8,968 nt of DNA from Oligoflexia bacterium (GCA_013152105.1 JAADHA010000159.1:1303-10270); one strand, 5' to 3'; shown: positions 1-7,258, counted from the stretch's first letter. Notes: generated from the sequence alone by a model not told the origin. Made by a program: numbers and translations.

Positions 1-1
1 C

Positions 2-1570
2 GCGCTCATCAACCCGACGCCGAGCGATCACTACTCGCCCTGCATCCGGACGCTGGCGGCGTACCTCAAGCTCCACGGGCACGCCGTTCGGCAGATCTTC
101 GTCCCCGCCGACCAGATCAAGCACCGGCACGAAGACGCCTACATCATGCAGCTCGAACAGACGATGATCGACGACATCGTCGACCTGGTGAAGGACTTCG
201 ACCTGGTCGGGGTCTCCTTCATGAGCTGCCAGTTCGACATCGCCGTGCAGATCACCCGTGCGGTCCAGAAGATCTGCCCCGACAAGTTCATGGTCTGGGG
301 CGGTTTCCACGCGACGACGATGCCGCAGCAGGCGCTGGAATTCGTGGACGCGGTCTGCGTCGGCGAAGGTGAACACGCCCTCTTGGAGCTGGTCGAACGC
401 CTGGACGCCGGTGAAGACCACACCGACGTCAGGAACTTCTGGTTTCGCAAGCCCAATGGGAAGATCGTCGGGAACCCGCATCGCCCCCTGGTCCAGGACC
501 TGGACACGCTCCCCTACCAGGACTTCGTGTTCGAGGACGACTGGACCTGGACCCTGGACGAGCAGCACATGGAGCAGCTCACCTGGGAACGCTACAAGCA
601 GGTGATCCCGACCTACCCCGACCGCAACGGCGACCTGCGCGACGGCTACAAGACGATGATCACGCGGGGCTGCCCGCACAAGTGCAGCTACTGCGGTGTG
701 GCCTTCAACCACGACCTCTACAAGGGTCAACGCTACCTGCGTCGGCGCAGCGTCGAGCACCTGGTTGGCGAGGTCAAGGAGGTCGTCAAGCGCTACCCCG
801 AGATCGGGATCATCCACTTCCAGGACGACGTCTTCTTCTCGACCAGCAACGCCGAGATCAAGAAGTTCTCGCAGGTCTGGCAGCGCGAACTGGGGCTCAA
901 CTTCCGGGCCCAGTGCTCGCCGACGACCATCAACGAAGAGAAGTACAAGGACCTCATCGACGCGGGCCTGTGCGCGACCGAGCTGGGCATCCAGACCGGT
1001 AGCTCGGACACGATGCGCACCTACAAACGCGGCATGACCAACGAGCAGCTTCTCAAGGCCGTCAATATCATCAGCAAGTACAGCGACTACATCAACGTCC
1101 CCGACTACCACATGATCCTGGACAACCCGTGGGAGTCGACCGAGGACATGATGAAGGGGCTGCGCCTGCTGTGGACCCTGCCGCCTCCCTACAATCTGCT
1201 GCCGTCCAGCCTGGTCCCCTACCCAGGGACCGAGTTTTATCACAAGGCCATCGAAGACGGCTACGTCACCGATGAGTACAACCAAGTGTACCGCAAGGGC
1301 TTTCACACCCCCAACGGCAGCTACCTCAACTTCCTCTTCTTTTTGACCCTGTTCAACAACCTGCCCAAGGAACTGGTCCAGTTCGCGGCCAGCGACGCGA
1401 TCGTGCGGGTGCTCAACCAGAAGAAGTACGACAAGCTGTGGGGTTACGCCTACCAGGTCGGGGATCGCTTCCGCCAGATGCAGAAACTCTCGCACCTGGC
1501 GGTAAAGGGAAAACTCTTCGAGATCACCAATATGCGCGACCTGAAGCGAATGGCCAACCAGGGCAAATAG
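2..1570 (+). CDS. B12-binding-domain radical SAM protein (5' partial)
   Basis: This is an iron-sulfur enzyme of the radical SAM superfamily with an N-terminal cobalamin-binding-type Rossmann domain; its substrate cannot be told from sequence. The frame is open from base 2, and the visible N-terminus (ALINPTPSDHYSP) is the usual first beta strand of this domain, so probably only a few codons are missing. An ATG at 146 would cut off that strand and is not the real start. Residues about 1-150 form the B12-type domain (GVSFMSCQF, WGGFHATTMP, VGEGEHALLEL). The cluster-binding CX3CX2C motif is at visible residues 224, 228 and 231 (RGCPHKCSYCG). It is followed by YLRRRSVEHLVGEV, HFQDDVFF, ELGIQTGSSDTM and a TIM-barrel remainder. 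The classical DxHxxG cobalamin motif is not seen, as in many family members, so actual B12 binding is uncertain. It ends with TAG and is followed by a 103-bp gap. Confidence 0.9.
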   Translation, partial: ALINPTPSDHYSPCIRTLAAYLKLHGHAVRQIFVPADQIKHRHEDAYIMQLEQTMIDDIVDLVKDFDLVGVSFMSCQFDIAVQITRAVQKICPDKFMVWGGFHATTMPQQALEFVDAVCVGEGEHALLELVERLDAGEDHTDVRNFWFRKPNGKIVGNPHRPLVQDLDTLPYQDFVFEDDWTWTLDEQHMEQLTWERYKQVIPTYPDRNGDLRDGYKTMITRGCPHKCSYCGVAFNHDLYKGQRYLRRRSVEHLVGEVKEVVKRYPEIGIIHFQDDVFFSTSNAEIKKFSQVWQRELGLNFRAQCSPTTINEEKYKDLIDAGLCATELGIQTGSSDTMRTYKRGMTNEQLLKAVNIISKYSDYINVPDYHMILDNPWESTEDMMKGLRLLWTLPPPYNLLPSSLVPYPGTEFYHKAIEDGYVTDEYNQVYRKGFHTPNGSYLNFLFFLTLFNNLPKELVQFAASDAIVRVLNQKKYDKLWGYAYQVGDRFRQMQKLSHLAVKGKLFEITNMRDLKRMANQGK

Positions 1571-1613
1571 CCCCCCCTTGGTCTTCGGGACAGGCCACTC
1601 TCCCCCCTCGGGG

Positions 1614-1629
1614 TGCGCGCTTGTGCGCA
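1614..1629. promoter_or_regulatory. Imperfect palindrome upstream of the tetR gene, possible operator
   Basis: TGCGC and GCGCA arms flank six bases; six of the eight half-site positions are symmetric. The size fits the 15-20 bp operators common for TetR regulators. It lies 45 bp upstream of the tetR ATG and overlaps a possible -35 element, where a bound dimer could repress its own transcription. Such palindromes also occur by chance in GC-rich DNA. Confidence 0.25.
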
Positions 1630-1650
1630 TTGGACCCTTGCCCGTAGGCT
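1621..1650 (+). promoter_or_regulatory. Possible promoter of the TetR operon
   Basis: TTGTGC (1621-1626) and TAGGCT (1645-1650) are separated by 18 bp. Each matches the sigma-70 consensus at only three of six positions, including the first two and last bases of the -10. If used, transcription would begin near 1657, leaving a leader of roughly 17 nt before the ATG at 1674, which would suit the lack of a visible Shine-Dalgarno there. The call rests on position and weak matches. Confidence 0.3.
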
Positions 1651-1673
1651 GCCGCCGTGGCACCTTTGCAGCG

Positions 1674-2321
1674 ATGACCCGCCACCAGTCCGAAGCCGAG
1701 CGCCGTACGCAGATCATGCGCGCCGCTCGGGCCGTCTTCATCGACAAGGGCTTCATGGCGGCCCGGATGCAGGACGTGGCGCGACGCGCTCGCTTGTCCA
1801 AGGGGGCGCTCTACTTCTACTTTCCCAGCAAGCGGGACCTGTTCTACGCGCTGGTCGAGGACGAACAACGCGTGACCCTCTCCTTCCTGCAGCTCGCCGA
1901 ACAGGATCCGCGCCCCGCGACCATCAAGCTGCTGGACCTCGGCCGACAGTACTTGGACTACTTCGCGGGGCTGAAGTCTCCGCCTCGCTTCTTCCTGCTG
2001 ATGACCGAGATGGCCATCCGGGATGAAGAGATCCGCGATCGGGTCCAGGCCATCCACCAGCACTTCGTGCGCCAGCTCGCCGACATCATCGCCCAGGGCC
2101 AGGCCCAGGGAGAATTCGGCACCATCGACCCCATCGCAGCCGCGCAACTTCTCAAGGCCTTCGTCGACGGGCTGGCCGGACAGTCAGCGGTCGGGATCCG
2201 TCCCGACGTGGAACGTCTGTCGACCGACGGGATCCGTCTGATCTTCGAGGGGCTGGGCCTCACGCCGCGGACACCGGCCAAGAAGGCTGATCCTCCCACC
2301 ATCATCGCCGAGGCTGGCTGA
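1674..2321 (+). CDS. TetR/AcrR family transcriptional regulator
   Basis: This 215-residue protein has the length and N-terminal DNA-binding domain of a TetR repressor. Residues about 10-60 contain the family pattern: an initial helix (RRTQIMRAARAVFIDKGF), the helix-turn-helix (MQDVARRARLSKGALYFYF) and the PSKRDLFYALVEDE segment. The helical C-terminal part, about residues 65-205, would form the dimer and ligand pocket; the ligand is unknown. The ATG at 1674 was chosen because it places the HTH at the normal distance from the N-terminus, although the frame is open back to 1578 and no clear ribosome site precedes it. Its TGA overlaps the next ATG by one base (TGATG), so it leads a coupled unit with the membrane and propeller genes and probably controls that unit and itself. 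A palindrome at 1614-1629 is a candidate operator. Confidence 0.92.
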   Translation: MTRHQSEAERRTQIMRAARAVFIDKGFMAARMQDVARRARLSKGALYFYFPSKRDLFYALVEDEQRVTLSFLQLAEQDPRPATIKLLDLGRQYLDYFAGLKSPPRFFLLMTEMAIRDEEIRDRVQAIHQHFVRQLADIIAQGQAQGEFGTIDPIAAAQLLKAFVDGLAGQSAVGIRPDVERLSTDGIRLIFEGLGLTPRTPAKKADPPTIIAEAG

Positions 2322-2719
2322 TGTCCCTGGCTATGGCACGTCGCCACGCGATGCTGCGCTGGACCGGCGTGCCCCTGGTGGTGATCGGCGCGGGTTTGCT
2401 GGTCTTCTCGCTTATTCAGGCTGCCAGGGGCGACGCCTTGTGGACCACCATTCCTCATGCCTTGCTGGGGCTGGGCCTGGGCCTGGCTGCCTTCGGGGCC
2501 AACCACGACACCGCTCTGGCCCTGGCCTGGGAGATTCGCAGCAACAGCAGTGCCGGTGCGGAGACTCCAGGGGGTCCCCTTCAGGACGAGCTCGACCGTG
2601 AACTAGAAGCCGACCGGACCGCCGTGATGGCACTTCGTGCGTCGCCTCGGGTGGCGCTGCTCATGCCTTTTATCGCGCTGCTGGTACAAGTCTGGCTGTT
2701 GTGGCGACTGCTCGGGTGA
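2321..2719 (+). CDS. Small membrane protein, three predicted helices, unknown function
   Basis: I do not recognise this 132-residue protein. Hydrophobic stretches at about residues 15-34, 43-60 (glycine/leucine-rich, LLGLGLGLAAFGA) and 110-130 (VALLMPFIALLVQVWLLWRLLG) indicate three inner-membrane helices. Between the second and third lies a polar segment of about 50 residues, acidic in its second half (QDELDRELEADR, about 88-99). Translation starts at an ATG that shares one base with the TetR stop codon, and the stop overlaps the GTG of the propeller gene (GTGA), so all three are probably translated by coupling. The arrangement suggests the membrane component of whatever the TetR protein regulates. 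No transport or enzymatic motif is visible. Confidence 0.75.
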   Translation: MSLAMARRHAMLRWTGVPLVVIGAGLLVFSLIQAARGDALWTTIPHALLGLGLGLAAFGANHDTALALAWEIRSNSSAGAETPGGPLQDELDRELEADRTAVMALRASPRVALLMPFIALLVQVWLLWRLLG

Positions 2720-2723
2720 GCCC

Positions 2724-2802
2724 AGCATCGGGCCACAGTGCATCGAGCCACAGTGCATCGGGCCACAGTGCATCGAGCCACAGTGCATCGAGCCACAGTG
2801 CA
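2724..2802 (+). repeat. 15-bp direct tandem repeat at the 5' end of the propeller gene
   Basis: The unit gccacagtgcatcgR occurs four times in full (2732-2746, 2747-2761, 2762-2776, 2777-2791). It is flanked by a partial copy on each side (2724-2731 and 2792-2802). The only variation between full copies is A or G at the last base. As 15 bp equals five codons, changes in copy number keep the frame; the encoded unit is (S/G)HSAS. Near-identity of copies suggests recent expansion by slippage. Confidence 0.9.
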
Positions 2803-3444
2803 CCATCCCTGGCCTTTGTCGGGCTGGATCGGCAGCTCTACCGGGTATCGCTGGGGCTTGGCGCCGCCCAGCAGATCACCTGGTCTCGGGTCGTCGGCGG
2901 TCTCTCGGCCTTGACCGGTCAGGCCGCACCGGACGGCTGCGGGTGGCCCTGCTGGTCTCCAGATGGAAGCTGGCTGGCGGGTTTTCGCGCATCGCTCTCG
3001 CCGGACGGGGGTCCAACCACGGCCTTTATCGCCCAGGTTGACGGCGTCGAGGAACGGGAGATCTTCGCCCGTCCAGACGAGCACCCCATCTACCTGCAGT
3101 GGAGCCCAGACGGCCGCGCCCTGGGCTTGCTCTGTCAGCGCGACGAAGATCTTCTTTTGTACCGCATCGACGTGGAGGACGCTAGCGTTCGCCTGGTGGA
3201 CTCGGGCGTGCCCCTGTTCTTTTCGTGGGGTGCGGACAGCGAACAGCTCATCATCCACGCCGGAGCAGGCACCCGGCGGGCTCGCCTGGTCTGCCGCGCG
3301 GCGGGCGGCTCGGGCGAGGACGTGATCTTTCCGGCCAGTCCGGGCAGCTTCTGTACCCCCTTGCTGGTGCCCGGCAATCCACGGCGCGTGGCCTTTGCCA
3401 CCAGCGCGCCTGGCGGCAGCGGGTCCAAGGTCTGCACGGCCGAT

Positions 3445-3465
3445 CTGGACGCCACACCCGCCACA
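3445..3465 (+). other. Frameshift point in the propeller gene
   Basis: Upstream codons read CTADLD in the frame of 2716. From about 3453 onward, sensible protein (HTRHIATLRGLLAVV) is found in the frame one base earlier. One missing base, for example a G in the GACGCC context at 3448-3453, would join them as DLDGHTRHI. No homopolymer of the usual error-prone length is at the site. Confidence 0.7.
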
Positions 3466-4034
3466 TCGCGACGCTGCGCGGTCTGTTGGCCGTCGTGCCG
3501 GACCAGGAAGGTCGTCGAGTGGCGATTGCCAGCGCTCCAGGGGGCGAGGGGACCCCCTACGATGGCCTCTGGCTGGCCGATCTCCAGGGCGGCCCCCTGG
3601 TGCAGGTGTCCACACATGATCTGATGGCCTTCTTCTGGTGTCGGGGGGGGCAGCGCCTGGTCTACGCGGCCCTGGACCAGGACGCGGGCTGCGCGCGCTG
3701 GTACCGCTGTGACCTGGGCACAGATGATCCCAGTGACTCGGTCGAGCAGGAACTGGCAGCCTTCTGGCCATCTCGTGACCAGCTCTTCCTGCTGCACTTC
3801 TTCGAGCAGTTCGCCGCCAGTCACCGAATCATCGACCCCTCAGGTCGCTGGCTGACCTGGGCCAGCCACCCCGAGCCCGGTGCGGAGATCACGGACTTCA
3901 GCCCGCGAATCATGGCCTTGGACCTGACTTCACCAGACCCGGACCCGATCGTCCTGGCACCCGGCAGCTTCGCGGTGTTCAGCCCCCCGCCCGGAACAGG
4001 ATAGCAGGCACTTTCACCCCACCCGGAGACCCCC

Positions 4035-4580
4035 ATGCCCATCATCGACATCGTCAGTGCAGCACTCTCCGGCCCCGCCGGACGCGTGGTAGAAGGCCCC
4101 GTTCGCGCCATCGTCAACGAGGTGCTCCAGGATCGTGGCTATGCCTCTCCGGCCGAAGTCCAGGCACTGCGAGACGACCTGGCCAGACTGACCGACACCG
4201 TGACCCGCCTTGGCGCCGAGCTGACCGACCTGCGGACCCAGGCCGATGGCCTCAGCACCCAGGTGGACGGGCTCCGACAGCAGTTGGCGGCGGCCCCCGC
4301 TCCGCAGGCGGCCCCCGAACCCGAAGCTGCGCCGGCAGCCTCGAAAGCGCCAGCCCCCGCGTCCAAGGCCGACCGGCTGGGCATGAGCATCGATGACTAT
4401 GAACGCTGGCGGTCCGGCGGCCTCCCCGGCGTCATCGGACCCGACGGCTACGTGGACATCAAGGGCACCACATGGCGGGTCAACGCCGCCCTGGAAGGCC
4501 AGCCCTACACGCTCTCGGCCCACAAGAACCCGCGGGTTCAGGTCAAGGGGCGGCCCGTCGCCAAGACGCGCGTCGGCTAA
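4035..4580 (+). CDS. Coiled-coil protein with C-terminal conserved-looking domain, unknown function
   Basis: This 181-residue protein is not one I recognise. The ATG at 4035 has a good ribosome site (GGAG at 4025-4028, six bases upstream). Residues 1-37 form an amphipathic start (IIDIVSAAL, RAIVNEVLQDRGY). Residues about 40-86 look like a coiled coil with regular leucine/valine spacing (LRDDLARLTDTVTRLGAEL). Residues 87-111 are an Ala/Pro linker. About 112-181 form a compact domain (RLGMSIDDYERW, GPDGYVDIKGTTWRVNA) with a basic tail (KGRPVAKTRVG). The GYVDIKGTTWRV stretch loosely recalls the beta strands of NfeD-type OB folds, but this is too weak to name it. It follows the propeller gene by 30 bp on the same strand and may belong to the TetR unit. 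There is no signal peptide, so it is probably cytoplasmic. Confidence 0.75.
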   Translation: MPIIDIVSAALSGPAGRVVEGPVRAIVNEVLQDRGYASPAEVQALRDDLARLTDTVTRLGAELTDLRTQADGLSTQVDGLRQQLAAAPAPQAAPEPEAAPAASKAPAPASKADRLGMSIDDYERWRSGGLPGVIGPDGYVDIKGTTWRVNAALEGQPYTLSAHKNPRVQVKGRPVAKTRVG

Positions 4581-4601
4581 GGCCCCACCGGCGGATCCGA
4601 C

Positions 4602-5660
4602 CTACAGGGCCGTCCACTGGGACAGCGGCAGGTGGTCGCTGCTTGGCGGCGCCTGGGCCGCGACGATGTAGTCGGCCCGGCGGTTGCGCTCCTCGTCCGT
4701 CTCGTCCGGGGTCGGCACCGCCAGGCCGCGCTCACCCAGGCCCTGGTAGTGAATGCTGCCCGCAAAGCCGCGTTGCCGGAACCAGGTGGCGATCGCCTTG
4801 GCGCGGGCCCGGCTGAGGGTCTGGTTGGACTGCGTGGAGCCGACCGTGTCGGTGTAGCCCGCGACGTAGAGGTTGACCGGCGCGACCTTGCCGTAGCGGT
4901 CGACGATGTCCTGGACCTGGTCCCAGGCGGCCTCCAGCTTGGCGCCTTCGCCCTGCTGGATCGTGCGCTGTCCGGTCTCGAAGACCACGTCCTGGTGGGG
5001 AACGCTGTAGCTCCAGGGGAACAGCTCCAGGCGGGAAGCGAAGCCTCGGTCGTCGGTGGCGGTGACGACCAGCTTCAAGACCAGGGACTCGGTCGGCGTC
5101 CAGCTCAGGCGGAGGCCGTCCCCGGTCGGGGAGAAGGCGTCGCTGCTGAACAGCTCGCCCGCTTCGCCCGAGCCGAGGACCGTCGCGCTGACCAGGGGAC
5201 GATCACCGCGCAGGACCAGCGTGCCACCGGACAGATCGAGGTCTTGCTGCGCCACGCTGAGGGTCGTGGGAGGCTGGACATCAATCTGGAAGGAGAGCGG
5301 CATCTCGGCCTGGCTGCCGTCGCTGAGCGTGATCGACAGGGTGCCGGTGCAGGTGTGCTGGCCTTGGCTGGCGTCCAGGGGAAGGCGCACCGCCACGGCG
5401 AGCGCTGCCTTGCCAGAGCGGTCCGCGCTGACGCCGCCGCAGTCGACATGCACGCTCAGATCGTCCAGGCCACGCTGGGGAATCACGATGAGGGCCGGTG
5501 GTGTGCCGCCGATGACACCGTCGCGCACGACCTCGAGTCGCACGGCATCTCCAGCGCTGGCCGAGGGCGAGGCCAGCAGGAGCAGGCCGGCGAGGGGCAG
5601 GCCGGCGCCGTGTGGGGGAGGGGAGTGAAAAGATGCAGTGCGAGAGGTCGAAGCGGACAC
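4602..5660 (-). CDS. Secreted OmpA-family protein with peptidoglycan-binding C-terminus
   Basis: This is a periplasmic or outer-membrane-associated protein that should hold peptidoglycan through its C-terminal OmpA/MotB domain. With the start at the GTG ending at 5660 it has 352 residues. Residues 21-36 are a hydrophobic signal core ending ASPSASA before GDAV, a plausible signal peptidase I site, though the region before the core has few basic residues. No lipobox cysteine is present. Residues about 37-220 are a beta-rich region of unknown type with cysteines 74 and 104 that could pair. The OmpA domain is at about 225-333: VVFETGQRTI, the diaminopimelate-contacting TD and R of VAGYTDTVG and ERNRRADYIV, and LSRARAKAIATWF. 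It is convergent with the coiled-coil gene (21-bp gap) and divergent from the aldehyde dehydrogenase, so it is probably monocistronic. A GTG at 5672 is a possible longer start. Confidence 0.88.
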   Translation of the reverse strand: MSASTSRTASFHSPPPHGAGLPLAGLLLLASPSASAGDAVRLEVVRDGVIGGTPPALIVIPQRGLDDLSVHVDCGGVSADRSGKAALAVAVRLPLDASQGQHTCTGTLSITLSDGSQAEMPLSFQIDVQPPTTLSVAQQDLDLSGGTLVLRGDRPLVSATVLGSGEAGELFSSDAFSPTGDGLRLSWTPTESLVLKLVVTATDDRGFASRLELFPWSYSVPHQDVVFETGQRTIQQGEGAKLEAAWDQVQDIVDRYGKVAPVNLYVAGYTDTVGSTQSNQTLSRARAKAIATWFRQRGFAGSIHYQGLGERGLAVPTPDETDEERNRRADYIVAAQAPPSSDHLPLSQWTAL

Positions 5661-5670
5661 GATGATCTCC
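5661..5670 (-). promoter_or_regulatory. Ribosome binding site deciding the start of the OmpA-family gene
   Basis: On the minus strand GGAG (5670-5667) is followed by six bases and then GTG (5660-5658). This spacing is ideal, while the alternative GTG at 5672-5670 has no purine-rich site ahead of it and overlaps this motif. The shorter 352-residue protein is therefore preferred. Confidence 0.6.
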
Positions 5671-5672
5671 AC

Positions 5673-5730
5673 GAGGGCCGAGCTTAGCGCGTCGCGTTAG
5701 ACCGCCCGCCCAAGCGCTCCTGGAGTCGAT
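5673..5730. promoter_or_regulatory. Divergent intergenic region between the OmpA-family and aldehyde dehydrogenase genes
   Basis: Both flanking genes must be transcribed from about here. TTAG occurs twice around a CGCG-T-CGCG core (5684-5700), and GGAG at 5722-5725 lies five bases before the ATG at 5731 as its ribosome site. A TAAGCT (minus strand, 5686-5681) could be a -10 for the OmpA-family gene, but no -35 sits at a normal distance. I see no convincing promoter for the plus-strand gene. Confidence 0.3.
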
Positions 5731-7248
5731 ATGAAGGACCTGTTTGCCCGCCTCGGCCTGAAAGACGTCAACCCTGGCGCGTGGATCGGCACGCAGCCCC
5801 TGCCGACCCTCGGCGCGCCGATCGCCGACAGCGAGAACCCCAGCACCGGCCAGCCCCTGGCCTCGATCGCGCTGGGCAGCGCCGAGCAACTCGACCAGGT
5901 GATCAGTGCCTCGCAGGCAGCCTTTGAAGCCTGGCGCCTGGTGCCCGCCCCCAAGCGCGGCGAAGTCGTCCGGCAGATGGGCCAGGTCCTGCGTGAACAC
6001 AAGGACGACCTGGGTCGTCTGGTCACCCTTGAAGTCGGCAAGGTCCTGTCCGAAGGCCTGGGCGAAGTCCAAGAGAGCATCGACATGGCCGATCTGGCGG
6101 TGGGCATGTCGCGCCAGCTCTTCGGCCTGACCATGCACTCCGAGCGGCACAGCCACCGCATGTATGAACAGTGGCACCCGCTGGGCCCGGTCGGCGTCAT
6201 CACCGCCTTCAACTTCCCCAACGCCGTGTGGGCCTGGAACGCCATGGTGGCCCTGGTCGCAGGGAACAGCGTGCTGTGGAAGCCCTCTCACAAGGCCCCG
6301 CTCAACGCGATCGCGACCCACCGCCTGCTGGCGAAGGTCGCGCAAGACGCCGGCTTCCCCGGACTGCTCACCCTGATCGTCGGTGCCAACCGCAGCGTCG
6401 GCGACAAGATGATCAACGACCACCGCCTGCCGCTGATCAGCGCGACCGGATCGGTCCCCATGGGGCGGCACGTCGGCCAAGCCGTCGCCAAGCGCCTCGG
6501 CCGCAGCTTGCTGGAGCTTGGCGGCAACAACGCCATCATCGTGACCCCCGATGCCGACCTCGACCTGGCCTTGCGGGGCGTCGCCTTTGGCGCGGTCGGC
6601 ACCGCGGGACAGCGCTGCACGTCGACCCGGCGGATCTTCGTGCACGAAGACATTGCCCAGGAATTCCTGCGGCGCCTGGTCGCGGTGTACGAACAGCTCC
6701 CCATCGGCGACCCGCTGGACGCCAGCACCCTGGTGGGGCCGCTCATCGACGCGCGCGCCGTCAAGGACTACCAGATGGCGCTGGAGACCGCCGTGGCTCA
6801 GGGCGGAGAGATCCTCACCGGGGGTCAGGTCCTCGACCGCCCTGGAAACTTCGTGCGCCCGACCATCGTCCGGGCCAGGGCCGATATGCCGATCTGCGCG
6901 GAAGAGACCTTCGCGCCGATCCTCTACGCCATCAGCTACACCGACCTGGACCAAGCCATCGCCTGGCAGAACGACGTGCCCCAGGGCCTGTCCAGCGCCA
7001 TCTTCACGGACAGCTTCCGGGAATCCGAGCGCTTCCTGGCGGCCCACGGCAGCGACTGCGGCATCGCCAACGTCAACATTGGCACCTCGGGCGCCGAGAT
7101 CGGTGGCGCCTTTGGCGGCGAAAAAGAGACCGGCGGCGGTCGCGAGGCGGGCAGCGACGCCTGGAAGGCCTACATGCGCCGCCAGACCTGCACCTTGAAC
7201 TTCGGCAGCGATCTGCCCCTGGCCCAGGGCGTCACCTTCGACATCTGA
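5731..7248 (+). CDS. amaB: ALDH7-family alpha-aminoadipate semialdehyde dehydrogenase
   Basis: This 505-residue enzyme should oxidise alpha-aminoadipate semialdehyde, in equilibrium with piperideine-6-carboxylate, to alpha-aminoadipate with NAD(P)+ in lysine degradation. It matches antiquitin (ALDH7A1) closely along its length. The oxyanion-hole Asn161 is in ITAFNFPNAV. The general base Glu262 is in LLELGGNNAI. The nucleophile Cys296 is in GTAGQRCTSTRR, where Arg295 corresponds to antiquitin Arg301, which holds the substrate carboxylate. The GEVQE segment carries the partner glutamate. The C-terminus has the family signature SGAEIGGAFGGEKETGGGRE and GSDAWKAYMRRQTCTLN, ending LPLAQGVTF. The ATG at 5731 has GGAG five bases upstream. 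It converges on the lysine-ketoglutarate reductase and saccharopine dehydrogenase genes, which supply its substrate. Other ALDH7 members accept betaine aldehyde or other semialdehydes, so specificity is partly inferred from context. Confidence 0.93.
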   Translation: MKDLFARLGLKDVNPGAWIGTQPLPTLGAPIADSENPSTGQPLASIALGSAEQLDQVISASQAAFEAWRLVPAPKRGEVVRQMGQVLREHKDDLGRLVTLEVGKVLSEGLGEVQESIDMADLAVGMSRQLFGLTMHSERHSHRMYEQWHPLGPVGVITAFNFPNAVWAWNAMVALVAGNSVLWKPSHKAPLNAIATHRLLAKVAQDAGFPGLLTLIVGANRSVGDKMINDHRLPLISATGSVPMGRHVGQAVAKRLGRSLLELGGNNAIIVTPDADLDLALRGVAFGAVGTAGQRCTSTRRIFVHEDIAQEFLRRLVAVYEQLPIGDPLDASTLVGPLIDARAVKDYQMALETAVAQGGEILTGGQVLDRPGNFVRPTIVRARADMPICAEETFAPILYAISYTDLDQAIAWQNDVPQGLSSAIFTDSFRESERFLAAHGSDCGIANVNIGTSGAEIGGAFGGEKETGGGREAGSDAWKAYMRRQTCTLNFGSDLPLAQGVTFDI

Positions 7249-7258
7249 GGTAGCAGAA

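Larger units (their letters stand above)
2716..4004 (+). pseudogene. TolB/WD40-like beta-propeller protein, interrupted by a -1 frameshift
   Basis: The gene encodes a repeat protein of the PD40/TolB-like beta-propeller type, normally a binding or scaffolding fold. The GTG at 2716 overlaps the upstream TGA as GTGA; another in-frame GTG lies at 2701. Residues about 5-30 are a Ser/His/Ala-rich pentapeptide repeat. Propeller blades follow, with CWSPDGSWLAGF (residues about 79-90), QWSPDGRALGLL (128-139) and SWGADSEQLII. Near base 3450 the coding frame changes. Upstream the propeller is read in the frame of 2716, which runs on as nonsense to a stop at 3624. Downstream the sense frame is one base back (GLLAVVPDQEG, FFWCRGGQRLVYAALD, WPSRDQLFLLHFF, DPSGRWLTWAS) and runs to TAG at 4004. 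The total length is one base short of a whole number of codons, so adding one base would give about 429 residues. No signal peptide is seen. It may be a real mutation or a sequencing/assembly error. Confidence 0.75.

Noticed and set aside
2724..2802. CRISPR array or iteron-type origin
   Set aside because: The 15-bp units are directly abutting with no spacers, lie inside an operon in a coding frame, and no rep or cas gene is near.
3643..3650. Run of eight G as a phase-variation or frameshift site in the propeller gene
   Set aside because: The sense frame is the same on both sides of the run (FFWCRGGQRLVYAA), so the run does not cause the observed shift; no evidence of variation is available in one sequence.
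2581..3771. Long minus-strand ORF (396 codons) across the propeller gene
   Set aside because: Its product is low-complexity, rich in Arg/Pro/Gly, with a repeated (T)VARC run produced by the tandem repeat; the plus strand has clear propeller motifs over the same bases.
4581..4611. Possible terminator between the convergent coiled-coil and OmpA-family genes
   Set aside because: There is a GGCCC/GGGCC pairing with a long loop and an 8-bp CGGATCCG palindrome, but no compact stem and no T-tract.
4632..5687. Plus-strand ORF (351 codons) opposite the OmpA-family gene
   Set aside because: The minus strand carries a signal peptide and the OmpA domain; the plus frame has no recognisable motif.
5281..7047. 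Long minus-strand ORF (588 codons) across the aldehyde dehydrogenase and part of the OmpA-family gene
   Set aside because: It is antisense to an enzyme whose catalytic residues are all in place, and its own product resembles no family; GC-rich codon bias produces such open antisense frames.
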